Below, piece by piece: positions 29,488-40,606 of a stretch of 63,576 nucleotides of DNA. The stretch covers positions 1-63,576 of the forward strand of contig JALQPE010000359.1 of assembly GCA_030407315.1 (NCBI GenBank), in the 5' to 3' direction. Under the pieces are notes generated by a model that was given only the letters and a program-made list of their open reading frames with translations, made no database searches and was not told the DNA's origin. Source of the stretch: Asparagopsis taxiformis (lineage: Eukaryota; Rhodophyta; Florideophyceae; Bonnemaisoniales; Bonnemaisoniaceae). Made by a program: the position numbers and the translations under genes. How positions within the stretch are numbered: the first letter of the stretch is position 1; each line of letters begins with the position of its first letter.

Positions 29488-32400
29488 AACCCTTACGTAA
29501 AAGGGGGACGACCGACGTCGATGATTGGTCCTCCGCAGGCTCACCGATGAACGAGAGTTACGTAAAGCTCACGGCCGCGAAGGCCAACTCGAGTCACACG
29601 ACACCCGACGTGGGGGAAGAAACGAAGTCCGACGGGACGAACGAACCTCACACGAAGAGGAAGCCTCGCAGACGAGCGAGACGCGCTACCCGGAAGCACG
29701 ACGCTTCCGAGCGCGAGAAAGCCAAACACGCGGCTTATACGAAGCGTGTCGACGCAAAAGAAGCCATACGGGCTCACACGATGAAGCGACGAACCGCTAG
29801 CGAAGACGTAGACCGCGCGCCGGTCAGGACCGAACCGTTGGTCCTCGACGGGCATACGTGCCTACTTGCGTCGAAGCATTATATCGTATCCGGAACGATC
29901 GGACTAGACCTCAACGTGATGAGGGCGATTACCATCGCGATGGATACGTGCAGCGGCTACAACTTGATACGAACAAGTTTACTACCCTACGACTGGGTCG
30001 ACCGCTGTCTACGTGACGAAGAGCTGCCGAAGCTCGGAGACGCCAACGGGCGACGTTTGCCTATCGAAGGCGCCATCCTGCTTCGTGTCAGGCTGGGGAA
30101 CTCGCTGTTCCGCGTAAAATTCTTCGTAGCCAACACGCTGGCTGTCCCCGTTATAATGGGCACGTCGTTCATGTCGAAGCATGTCGATGCTATACGCTGT
30201 CGAGCGCAGACAATCGACCTCCATCGGGGGGATACGATACCCATTATCGCGGAGGGCGATACGACGACTCCGTACGAGGAGGGGGAGGAGACGAATCCAA
30301 ACGTGGAGCCCCCGAAACGCCGCGAGCGTAACGCGGCCTCGAATAGGCCGAGCCGAACGTTCTCGGTTCGCCTGACGAAGTACACGCGTGTACCGGCGAT
30401 GTCGCAACGGACCGTCAACGTGACGACGGATGCGACCGGACTCGTGTTCCTCGAACCGAAAGCGTCGGTGCAATTCCGGCATGGGCTGCGCATAGCCAAC
30501 GGAGTGGTCGACGTAGGACCGAGAGAGACGTTCTCTATCATCGTGTCGAACTTCACGAAGAAGGACCGCGAATTGCCGAAAGGCGCAACGATTGCGTACG
30601 CGGTACGCTCCCCGTTGGGAATCGTCCCACTCAAGCGTGAGGGCGGCGAAGCCCTCGCGAAGGTTTTGAACCTACCGCTAGTCGACGCGACGACGCGGAC
30701 AAATACGAACGGGTTGGGCGACGAAACGCCAGACCCGTTGGTCAACGAAAAGGGGAACGACCCCGCCACGGATTGGCAGTCGACAATCGATTTGTCGCAC
30801 CTCGACGACGAGGATTTACGAAAGCGCATCAACGAGATGCTAGCTACACATTCGTCAATGTGGACGAGCGGACGCCTCGGCGAAATCAATGCTACGGAGC
30901 ATCGAATCGAACTCGAACCGGGCACGCGGCCCATACGTTCAATGCCCTATCGTCAGGGTCCGGCTTTACGTACGATAGCCGAGGAGCAGATCACGAAGAT
31001 GCTCAACGAAGGGGTTATCGAACCCGCGTCCAGCGAATGGGCGTCACCAATCGTGTTGGTGCCGAAGAAGGACGGATCCTTACGTTTCTGTGTCGATTAC
31101 AGGCGTTTGAACGCGAAAACGATCGCTGATTCGTACCCGCTTCCTCGTATGGAAGACTGCCTTGATTCGTTGGGCGACGCCGCCATCTTCACGACACTCG
31201 ATTGTAACGCCGGTTACTGGCAAGTGCCCGTCTCCGCCGAGGACCGTGATAAGACAACGTTTACGTCTTTCATGGGAACGTATCGCTACGTGCGAATGCC
31301 ATTCGGGCTACGAAATGCCCCCGCTACGTTTCAGCGGACGTTGGACATCATCCTCTCCGGAGTACGTTGGCAATCGTGCCTGGTCTACTTAGACGACGTA
31401 ATCGTCTTTTCGAAAGACCTCGAGTCTCACCTGGGTCACGTTGACCAGGTGCTTTCCCTGCTACGCGCAGCGGGAGTAACGTTAAAGCTCACGAAGTGCT
31501 CGTTCTTTCAACCACGAGTTGACTACCTGGGGCACGTGATTACCCCAGGGAAGCTGCACGTCGCAGCTCGGAACAAGGAAGCCTTTCGTACGGCTACGTT
31601 CCCACGCGACAAGACGCAATGTCGATCGTTTTTGGGCGCGGCCAACGTTTACCGCCGTTTCGTAAAGGCGTATGCCGAGATCGCTCGGCCACTCAACACG
31701 ATGTTGAAGAAGGACGCTTCCCCCGATTGGACGAACCCAACAAACGCGCAAACGAATGCGTTCGAAACGTTGAAGACAATACTGGTGTCGCCACCAGTAT
31801 TGCACCTTCCGAAGGCGGGACGTCCGTTCATGATCGATACCGACGCGTCGGCGTATCAGCTGGGAGCTACGTTGCTCCAGCAGCAAAACGAAGACAAGCC
31901 CAACGAATGGGTGCCGATTGGGTACTGGTCGAAGACCCTTAACGAAACCGAACGCGGTTACTCGGCAACGGAGCGCGAGTGTTACTCCGTCGTTTGGGCG
32001 ATAACGTCGCTCCGACCCTACGTAGAGGGTCAACGATTTACCGTACGTACGGATCACGAAGCCTTACGTTGGCTGATGACGTTAACGGACGCGTCCGGAC
32101 GACTACTACGATGGAGGCTACGCGTTGCCGAATTCGATTTCGAAGTCACGTACAGGCCTGGGCGCGTGCACCAGGTACCTGACGCTTTATCACGTGTGAT
32201 ATCTACGTATGACGACGGTCGACCCGTCGACGATGACGTACCATCGTACGGGGACGCGGTCCTCGTGACGACTCGCAGTCGGCGACAACCCACACGAAAT
32301 GGGCAAGGACGAACGACGTCCGTACGTAAAAAGGCAACGAATGCCAGGGGTCACGACGACCCGTCGAACGAGACTCGTGACGAACGAACATCAGCCACGA

Positions 32401-33992
32401 CGGCTGGCCACGATGGCCTCGAGTTCAACCGCGACGCGTCGCTCGATGACGTTCTTGACGAGGAACCGGATTTCCTCGACGAACAGCGCGCTGCTGAAGA
32501 CGATTCGGCACGCGTGCCACCAGCTGACGTTCAGCTTCCCATTACGAGGGACGAGCTTATCGAAGCTCAACGCGAGGACGCGTTCTGTCAAACGATACTG
32601 ACACGACAGTCCGAGACGCAGGACGCTGCATTCTTCGAAGGCCACGATGGCCTACTCCGACGCCGGAACCCTCACGATGAGGAACGTACACAAATCGTTG
32701 TGCCGGCTTCGTTACGGCCGCGGCTGCTGGAGTTAACGCACCACCACGTCCTCGCTGGACATCCCGGGCAAACGCGTATGTACTATACCCTACGGAGGAC
32801 GTACTACTGGCCCGCGATGGCCGCCGACATCCACGCAACGGTACGAAACTGCGTTGGATGTGCGAAGAACCGCGTGAAGCTTCGCAAACGGACGAACCCG
32901 TTACGTTTATTTCCGGCTACGGAGCCGCTGCGAGACCTATGTATCGACATACTAGGTCCGCTTACGAAGACCACGCGTGGTAACCGATTTATCCTCGTGA
33001 TAACGGACCGCTTCACGAAGCTGACTAGAGTCGTACCTCTACGAAATATCGATTCCGCCAACGTGGCGAGCGCGTTCGTCAACGCGTGGGTCTTCTCGTA
33101 TGGACCCCCACGGACGCTCATAAGCGATAACGGAAAGCAGTTCGCTGCTAAGTTTTTCCAGCGCGTCTGCAACGAGATTGGCGTAACGAACGTCTTCACG
33201 TCGACGTACCACCCCCAAACGAACGGGCAGGTGGAGCGCTACAACAGGACGATCCTGGCGATGCTGCGCAATTACGTGAACGAAAACCAGAACGACTGGG
33301 ATCGATACGCATCGGCGTTAACGTTTGCGTACAACACGCATGTGCATTCGAGCACGGGCACGACGCCCTTCGATTTGATTCTCACGAATCCACCGCCACC
33401 GTTGGCGCTACACACGTCGGTAACGAACCGCGAACTACCCGACGGGGGAGGGCGAGCCACTTACGTTCGTGAGCTCGCCACAACGATGGATAACGCGTAT
33501 CGAACGCTGAAGGCCGCGCAGGCACGTTATAAACGAAATTTCGACAAGCGAGTCCGTGTCTCGAATCGAAACATCCGCGCGGGAGAATACGTATTCATCG
33601 ACCCGACGGACGGGACCACGAAGGGCACGAAGCTCGGCAACCACGCGTTGGGACCGTTCCGCGTACTACGTAACGACGTACGAACGTTCGTCATCCAACG
33701 AGGAGACGTAGTTGAACGTGTCAACTCGGACCGCGTTGCGTACGCGCCAACGCCGGCGAACGCGCCCCCGCCGGAGCCATACGATGCCACCGAGGCAGAC
33801 CTCGACAAGAACCGCGACGGTCCGGCGTATGTAGTAGACGACCTACTCAACCACCGCGTGAACGAGGACGGAACGTTAGACTTCCTCGTGAAGTGGGTCG
33901 GGTATCGTAACCCTACGTGGGAACCCCGCCGGAACGTATCTGAAGAGAGCGTCTCTCGATACTTCGCACGCGTGCGACGAGCAACAACGTGA
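29449..33992 (+). CDS. pol: Gypsy-1 pol polyprotein with chromodomain
   Basis: The open frame starts at 29403 and overlaps gag by 61 bases in the -1 frame, so pol is expected as a gag-pol fusion from 29449. Residue numbers count from 29403. The protease has AMDTCSGYNLIRTS near residue 180, with Cys where Gly is usual. RT has VPKKDGSLRFCVDYRRLNAK (about 555), TFTSFMGTYRYVRMPFGLRN and the catalytic VYLDDVIVFSK (about 661). RNase H has FMIDTDASAYQLGATL and ATERECYSVVW. The integrase has an HHCC zinc site (HHHVLAGH ... CVGCAKN, about 1113-1150). Its core is CIDILGP, ISDNGKQF and TNGQVERYN (E about 1275), then the LGPFRVLR module. A C-terminal chromodomain (about 1473-1520, YVVDDLLNHR ... FLVKWVGYRNPTWEP) should direct integration to modified chromatin. 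All catalytic motifs except the protease Gly look canonical. Confidence 0.95.
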
Positions 33993-35442
33993 AAGGCCAC
34001 GACGGCCCCCGAAAACGCACACGAGCGTCGGGTTAAGCGCACGCGTGCGCGACGTTGCACGATGCAACAAACGAAGGCGACGAGCCGCACGAACGAGAAG
34101 CGAAGGCACAACGAGTGGCCGGGACGTCCACCCTTGCGTTGGGGGGGGCGCGATGCGTGCTAGAGCCGTCGCTCTTTTCGTTTTCGACACCATACGTTGG
34201 TGGAGGCACGAGCGCCAACGAAAGATTGGACGACGAGTCCACGCGCGGACGATTCACACGATGTGAAGAGCCACGACTGGCTCGACAGTGTTGACCGCCC
34301 CACGGGCAAAGGTGACGACACCACGGGCCACGGACGGACAACACGTCAGATTTTTCGCGCGAAAAATTATACTTGGGCCAGCGGGCCATGGGCGCACGGT
34401 ACGAAAAATCGGGCCGATTACAGTGCGCTAATCCGGCCAAATCTCGGGACACGCGTGCCCCGAAAATTTCGTAATTTTGGCACGTCACGTGAGCCATCGT
34501 ACGTCCCCGTGGACAGCCGCTGACAACGAGTCGCATCGACCAACGAGGTCAACGCCAAACAGCTCGCGAGCTAACGGCAACGTGACGCCGGAAGGCGGAG
34601 AAACGACGTAGGACGGACGCGTCCCCAACGAAGATGGCAACGGCCTCATTACGAAACTTCCCGCACGAAGCGGAACGAAGCTATACGTTAGCCGACGAAT
34701 TAGACCAACGGGTCTCAGCGCACGAAGCGCGCGAGTGAAGCGTGCGAACGACGAGCCAACGAGGCCGCGACGACGGACGGCGAACCGAATCGCCATCGTG
34801 AGGCACGACGCCGAACACGGTAGCCACGTACGGCAACCACGGAACGACACAACGGTGTCCTGCCACGCGGGCATAGCGAATGACGCGCGAAAGCGAAAAG
34901 CCCGCCGGCTAGTCGAGACGCACGAGCAAACCCGAAAGGGGTTGACCACGTACGGTCACGAAGGCTAAGACGCGCACGTCCGCATCGCAAAACGAGAAGC
35001 TAACGAGCTTAGACCCCGTTCGAATTCGAAGGCGCGCGCGGCACCGGCCACGTCGGCCAGGATACGAGCGCGTACGCGGACGTCGCTAACGATAACGACG
35101 CACGCCAACGGGCCGAACGTACGAAACGAAATACGAATACGCAACGGCGTACAAGCTGGTAGCCAACGTAAACGGCACAGCTGAAGGCAACGTCTGCCGA
35201 CGAACCTGGCTCACGTAACAGCCTCAAACGCCCGCGGGCGTGCGAAACGACTTCGTCAATCGCGTCCCCGTCGGGTTCGCAAGTCGAATAAACTAAATTA
35301 CGCAACGGCGTAGAGGGCGAGCATTACGTATGCCCAAGTGCACGTCGCACCACATAACGGATGAGCTAACGAAACGCTCCTCGGACGCCGCGGCGAACGA
35401 CGCCACCACGCGAAGCGGACTAGCGCAACGGTTGCGCCACCG

Positions 35443-36140
35443 GCTAACGTGAAGCCGCGGGAACGTAAAGCGCGACGGCGCTAACGGTGTTAACGGCTAT
35501 ACGAAAAGCCAAGCCCGCCGGCAAAGACGTTGTGAACGGAACTGCGACGCACCACGACGCACCGCCGCGTACACGCAACGGCGTGAAACGTCAAGCCAAC
35601 TCACGCGCGAGTCGGCCTGACGTTTGGCGAATTTTCCGTCCAGCTCATCGGAGCAAATTAAAATTGGCACCGACGTGCTACGTGCCAAAGAGCTCGAATG
35701 CTCAACGGAATTCGACACCCGACGGGGTTATCCGCACGAGGAACGACGGCGGAAACGAATTCCGAGATAGTTACAAAATGATAACGCCACTGGCCAACGT
35801 GAAGCCGCGGGAACGTGAAGCGCGACGGCGCTAATGACGTCAATGGCTATACGAAAAGCCAAGCCCGCCGGCCACCACGTCGTCAGCGAAACCGCAACGT
35901 ACTGCGACGAATTGCTGCGTACACGCCACGGCGTAGAACGTCAAACCGACTCACGTGCGAGTCGGTCTGACGTTCGATGAAATTTTCACCTAGCTCATCG
36001 GAGCAAATTAAAATTAGCACCGACGTGCTACGCGCTAAAGAGCTCGAATGCTCAACGGAATTTGACACCCGACGGGGTTATCCGGACGAGAAACGACGGC
36101 GGAAACGATTTCTGAGTTAGTTACTAAATGATACGCACGC
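35443..36140 (+). repeat. 350-base tandem duplication in Gypsy-1
   Basis: GTGAAGCCGCGGGAACG recurs with a 350-base spacing (35451 and 35801 for the GAAGCCGCGG core). Homology continues to GACACCCGACGGGGTTATCC and GCGGAAACGA, with scattered substitutions and small indels. The two copies are clearly older than the LTR divergence. Confidence 0.85.
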
Positions 36141-36700
36141 CAACGGGCTCTACGGTCGAGGTTAACGTACCACTCGCAGTGAAAAGCCGCCGCTACGCGC
36201 CGCCGCTTTGCCGAATAATCGCGTGTGTTACGAACCTGCCAACGGGCACGCGCCGCCGCGAACTCGAAGCACGGGCTACGTAAGCCTTACGACACCCGAC
36301 GGGGTAGACGCCACAACAAAAAAAATTGTGGGGAGGGGCTTAACGCTAACCCCTCCCCCGCTGCAGACGACCTGCCAACACGTATTACGAAGCTCAACGG
36401 AGCCATGCGATTACGCAAAGAAACAAACGAAGGTTTACGAAGCAGCTCGATGCTAAAAGCCTACGAGGCCTACGACTAACCACGGAACGATGCCAACGGG
36501 CGGGCCGCGATGATTACGAAAGAGCCGGAGCGCACGCGCGCGCTCCGGCGCCGTGGCGATTCGATCAGCCAACCGGGCCGCGTACGTTTAAACGAGATTT
36601 TTCGGGACAACTGCCACGTCCGCAGTTGTACCCGAAAAGGCGCCACGGCCCCGTGTCTCAGGCGCGTCCTGAAGGGCCTCGCGTGGCCGGGACGTCCACG

Positions 36701-36716
36701 TGTGGGGGTGGGGCTG
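36701..36716 (+). promoter_or_regulatory. Gypsy-1 polypurine tract
   Basis: GTGGGGGTGGGG lies directly before the 3' LTR, in the position expected for the plus-strand primer. Confidence 0.75.
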
Positions 36717-37378
36717 TGTAGTATACGTGGCAATTCCGAAATTGCAAATATTTACGTTTTTCCGCGGAATTCGAATCTCGGCGGACACGACCGGCGACAG
36801 CAATGCACGAACATTGCTGGCGCATGCGCGCGCGCAACCGGCACACGTGTGCAACGAACGTACTGGCAACGGCCAACGGACCAACGGGTCCCTACGTGTG
36901 ACCCACAAGGTCCTTTCCCATTCGGGGACGTTACGCGCAGTGTTTACACTGTAAAGCGATGCCATCGTGGCCATATAGGTATTGGCATCGTGCCGGGAGG
37001 GAAAGGGGACAAGACAACGATCGAGCAACGGCTCTAGTCTACGACTGACTTCTACGTTTTACGTTTACGTTTTGCCTAGCGAGGCTTCGTCTCCGTCGAG
37101 CTGCGTACTCCCTACCCATCGCCGCACGTAAGGCTGATTGCGTGTAGTGCCTCCGGGCTTGGTTGAGAGCGCCTCCGGTGACGTACCACCTCGTTTGCTA
37201 ACGTAATCCTCGCGTGGATTGTTGCGTCGTGACGCTCGTGTCTACTCGCTAACCTATCTCTACCGTTCTACCTAACATACAGTCAAAACACCAGCGGGTG
37301 GACTGCTCGTTTCGTTTCGTAAGGACAGCGTGTCCACTGGCTCGTACCAGCTACTTCTAGAACTAACGTTGTTCCACA
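36717..37378 (+). repeat. Gypsy-1 3' LTR
   Basis: 662 bases, nearly identical to the 5' LTR. It is followed by the target-site duplication GCGGT. Confidence 0.95.
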
Positions 37379-40300
37379 GCGGTCGTGAACATGGCCAAGT
37401 TGACCAAACTTGAGGAAGGTGGTGACGTCAGGCGTCTGGCCAGTCCATAATGATATAGGCGTTTTACCATGAGCCGCATGGGGTGAATGATTATGGTGGT
37501 CAACGGCTGCGTGCAGGGCATAGTCCCATAGTATGAATGGGAGTCCTGATGTAATCAGGAGGGAGCGTGTTGTGTCCATGAGACTGCGATTGATGCGTTC
37601 CGCGAGCGCGTTCTCTTGGGGGCTGTGCGGTATAGTGGCGTGTGTTGTGATATGCTGCGAGTGGAAATATTGTTGGAGGGAATGACTGAAGTACTCTTTT
37701 GCGTTATCCATGGTAACGTCAGTGACGCGTAGAGGAGTTAGTGTGTGGATGCGATCGATATATTGTTGTATGTGTGCCGCAGCTTTGTTTTTCTGAGGGG
37801 CTAGATGAACATGTAAGAAGCGGCTATGTTCGTCGAGGAAGGTGGCAAAGTAGCGGTTCTTGTGGATGGATGGGGGGTTGAACGGGCCGCAGACATCAGT
37901 ATGGATGTGTGCACAAAGGGGTGCCGTGCGCGCTCGTGGTCGAAATGGAGCTGATGTCTGTTTGCCGAGAGCACATCCGGTGCACGTCAGTTTGGGTGGT
38001 GGTGATTTGAGCGTGTTGGGGAGGCCTGTGACGAGCCTTCGGACGGCTAATTGTTGTATGCGAGCGGGGTGAAGATGTCCAAGTCGGATGTGCCATTCAT
38101 GATAATCTTGTACGATTTGTGATGGCGTGGTTGTCGGCTGTGGACGGAGCGGTAATGTGAGCTGTGTGGGGGTTGCTTTAGTGCCAGATTCTTTATTCTT
38201 GTCGGGAGTGGCGTCCTGTATCGTGCTGGACAAGGGGCTGACGATTTTTGTTGGGTGTTGTATGCGTCGTGGTGGGGTTGGCGTCGCAGGGAGTTCAGTG
38301 TCTTCTGTGCGTGTGGATTTGTGCCTATTCTCGGAGGAAGGGTGGGAATTCTTGATTGTTTGATGAGTGGTGTCTGTGCTTTGGCTCGGTGCGGTGGATG
38401 TAAGTGGGCTGGAGAAGGTGACCTTTCTTGGTGTTTTGGGTGGTACTGTGACCGATGTGGCCGGTCGATTGTTGTTCTGTTTCGTCTCATGGTGAGCTGT
38501 AAGACGAAATGGTCGCGGCTTAGTTACAGTGGGTTTGTACGCGCGTGGGGGTGCGGTGGGTGCCGTTGTTTTGGTGGAAGTGGAGGATTGTTTTGGCTTT
38601 TTTTCGCAAGAGGGGGGAGGGAGGGAACGTGCTCCATTACATTGGTTGTGATGGGAATGCGGGGCGACAGGAGAGGTGGGAAGGAAATAGAGATTGTCCC
38701 TGCATGGTGCTGTGGCTATGATTTGGGAAGGGTGAGGCGGTGGCTGTCGCTTTGTAATGTAAGCCGCTCGTCGCTGGAATATGACGTCGTTGTCGGAGGT
38801 TAGTTGTCCCACTGACAGTAAATTGTGTTGTGCGGACGGCATTGCTACCGCCCGAGGGATCTTCAAAGACTTTTTGGTCGATATAGGTATGGTTAGAGGT
38901 CCCTGGTGTGTGATTGTCGCTTTCTGTCCGGTTGCCGTGGTGGTTTGCGACGATGTCGGTGTCATTTGGGGTTGTGGGTCACGAGTGTGTGTGGGAGCAG
39001 CGCCTGAGTCCAGAAGGTAATAAGAAGGAGGGAAGTTTATTTGGTCTTGTGGTGGAGAGTCACCGACGGGGTTGTACGCTGGGAAAGCTAGTGAACTGTG
39101 TTGTTCAGGCGATGGGGGCAACATTGTTGGTGGGGTGCCATAGGATGGCTGCGGAGAATGGAATGGGGGATGGTGCATCCTCGGTTGTTCCAGAGGGGTA
39201 GGCGGTAAGGTGAGAGGAGATTGCAGCATGTAGTTCGCGTGTGGCGAGGTTGACGGTGTGTTGTGCTGCTGTAGTAGCAACTGTTGTCTGGTGTGACACA
39301 TTTCCGTCGTGTGGTTCTTGCTGCCATGAAGTGTGCACCATGGGCCCTTGTAGTCGCGTGGTGGTTGACGTTGTTTGGCAAGGTTATAACGTGTATTGCG
39401 TCTCAGCTGTGGGGCTGGAGTTAATGGCATCTGTGTACCATGATGTGTCAGTGCATGCAACGGTGGATATCCTATTGGATGTGGAGGGTGGCAATACATT
39501 GGAGAAGGTGTGTTGTGCCCATATGGAGGATGGGATGGCGGGTGTGTTGGATGGTTATCCGGGTTGTGGCTTGGTGCTGCAGCATTTTCATGCTCTATCA
39601 GCATCGTGATCACTAAGTCCAGGCTTGGGCGTTTTCCGTCATGGAAATGATGGTAGTTCGCGAGATCGCGAAGCAGGGAGGCGTAGTCTGGTGCTTCGTA
39701 TAACCCACTGAGTAGAAACTGAACGGTGGTTTGTTCATCTGCTATGTTCGGGAATGACGATTGTATCATTTGTTCTCGCAATTCGGTGTGCTGGTCGATG
39801 TATGATTGTATCGTCGTGCCTGGGGTGTACTTGATTTGGTGAGCACGCCTGCGTAGGTTAGCTTCCGAATTTCGTGGGTGTACTGCCTTCAGTTTATCCT
39901 GGAGGTGTTGGTAGAGGACGGGTGTGGGGCTCGTGAGGACAGATGGGCTCACGGTTCTTAGAATCTCAGGTGAGATATTTGGGAGTATGAGGAGACGCGC
40001 CAGAGCGGTTTTCTGCTGATGGATTCGGAAAGCGTAAGGGTCAGTAGGAGTTAGCGGAGGAGGATCCTCGAGGTACGGTGTTAGATCGTTGAGGGTGGCA
40101 TGGCACTCTATTGTATTGCACCATTGAGCTAAGTTGGAAGAGGTGAGCATGGGTATATCGATCCGTAGTGGGGAAGAGAGGAGTGTCGGGTTAGGATCGG
40201 AGGGTGGAGGAGGTGGAGTGGGTTGTGGATGTGACATGTTGCGTGTCGTGTCTTGTTCAAGTTCGAGCAGTGCCTGCTGGTAGAGATCAGTGGCAAGATT

Positions 40301-40426
40301 TCGTATCTCTTCTGTTTTTGCGAGGTGCCGTGAGCGTACTTGGGCGTATTTGGCGCGGCGGTCGGCGCGTGAGGCCGGTGTTCGGCTGTCAATGATGTGT
40401 GGTGATGGTGCGGTCGCCGCGATCAA
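37379..40426 (-). pseudogene. Copia-3 gag, protease and integrase
   Basis: From 40426 the minus strand reads gag (CNTIECHATLNDLTPYLEDP, NLRRRAHQIKYTPGTTIQSY), a short zinc motif WCTLHGSKNHTTEMCH and the protease YYLLDSGAAPTHTRD. The integrase follows, with zinc site WHIRLGHLHPARIQ ... CTGCALGKQ and core residues IHTDVCGPF, MDNAKEYF and PQENALAERINR. The frame then runs into Gypsy-1. The ATG inside the primer-binding site (40482-40480) opens a frame that stops after 19 codons, one base out of phase with the long frame. This copy therefore carries a frameshift near 40430. No other lesion was seen before the Gypsy-1 junction. Confidence 0.85.
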
Positions 40427-40472
40427 GCATGCGGGCTGGGTTCGGGAGAGAAATTTTGGTGCGCGGTGTAGT

Positions 40473-40486
40473 CTGGGTCCATAACC
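40473..40486 (-). promoter_or_regulatory. Copia-3 primer-binding site
   Basis: On the minus strand GGTTATGGACCCAG follows the 5' LTR directly. It differs by one base from the complement of the initiator tRNA-Met anticodon arm. It includes an ATG, as in Copia-2 and Copia-5. Confidence 0.7.
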
Positions 40487-40606
40487 TGTTGCTGAAGGAG
40501 TAGTCCCTTAACTCTTTACTACGTCGGCGGCGTCTGGTGGTGAACGTATAAATACTATTTTGTATTCTACTGTAATGTAGTGTATGATCTGGGTGATCAT
40601 CCGACA
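40487..40606 (-). repeat. Copia-3 5' LTR
   Basis: 120 bases, on the minus strand TGTCGGATGATCACCC...TTCAGCAACA, matching 24302-24421. It is 49 bases shorter than the probable full 3' LTR. Confidence 0.9.

Larger units (their letters stand above)
33993..36716 (+). other. Gypsy-1 long 3' non-coding region
   Basis: 2.7 kb lie between the pol stop and the 3' LTR without a convincing protein. It keeps the ACG/CGT-rich composition of the coding part. It holds an 18-base perfect palindrome (34350-34367), a 350-base tandem duplication, three copies of GACACCCGACGGGGT (35714, 36064, 36291) and strong hairpins. The hairpins are GGGGAGGGG/CCCCTCCCC at 36330-36358, CCGGAGCGC/GCGCTCCGG at 36525-36548, and a 16-base stem with one bulge at 36599-36638. 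The 17-base GTGGCCGGGACGTCCAC plus a G-run occurs both at 34115 and just before the 3' LTR at 36683. Confidence 0.7.
26301..37378 (+). mobile_element. Gypsy-1: complete chromodomain Ty3/gypsy retrotransposon
   Basis: This 11.1-kb element has 661/662-base LTRs, intact gag and pol in different frames, a long 3' non-coding region and a flanking GCGGT duplication. The LTRs differ by one substitution (near 26659 / 37079) and one base indel (near 26850 / 37265), so it is young. It lies inside Copia-3 in the opposite orientation. Its base composition, very rich in ACG and CGT, differs sharply from its neighbours. Confidence 0.95.
24302..40606 (-). mobile_element. Copia-3: Ty1/copia retrotransposon split by Gypsy-1
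   Basis: The LTRs at 24302 and 40606 and the target-site duplication CTCAG (24297-24301 and 40607-40611) bound the element. Its polyprotein reads on the minus strand from 40426 to 37379, is interrupted by the whole of Gypsy-1, and continues from 26300 to 24488. Removing Gypsy-1 plus one GCGGT copy restores the reading frame exactly (GQLGHVHDR then KPRPKLEPRAQ). One frameshift remains in RT and another near the N-terminus. Without the nested element it is about 5.2 kb. Confidence 0.95.

Noticed and set aside
38255..38803. 182-codon + frame opposite Copia-3 gag
   Set aside because: Antisense of a recognised gag-integrase reading frame; Gly/Val/Cys-rich artefact of the A/C-rich strand.
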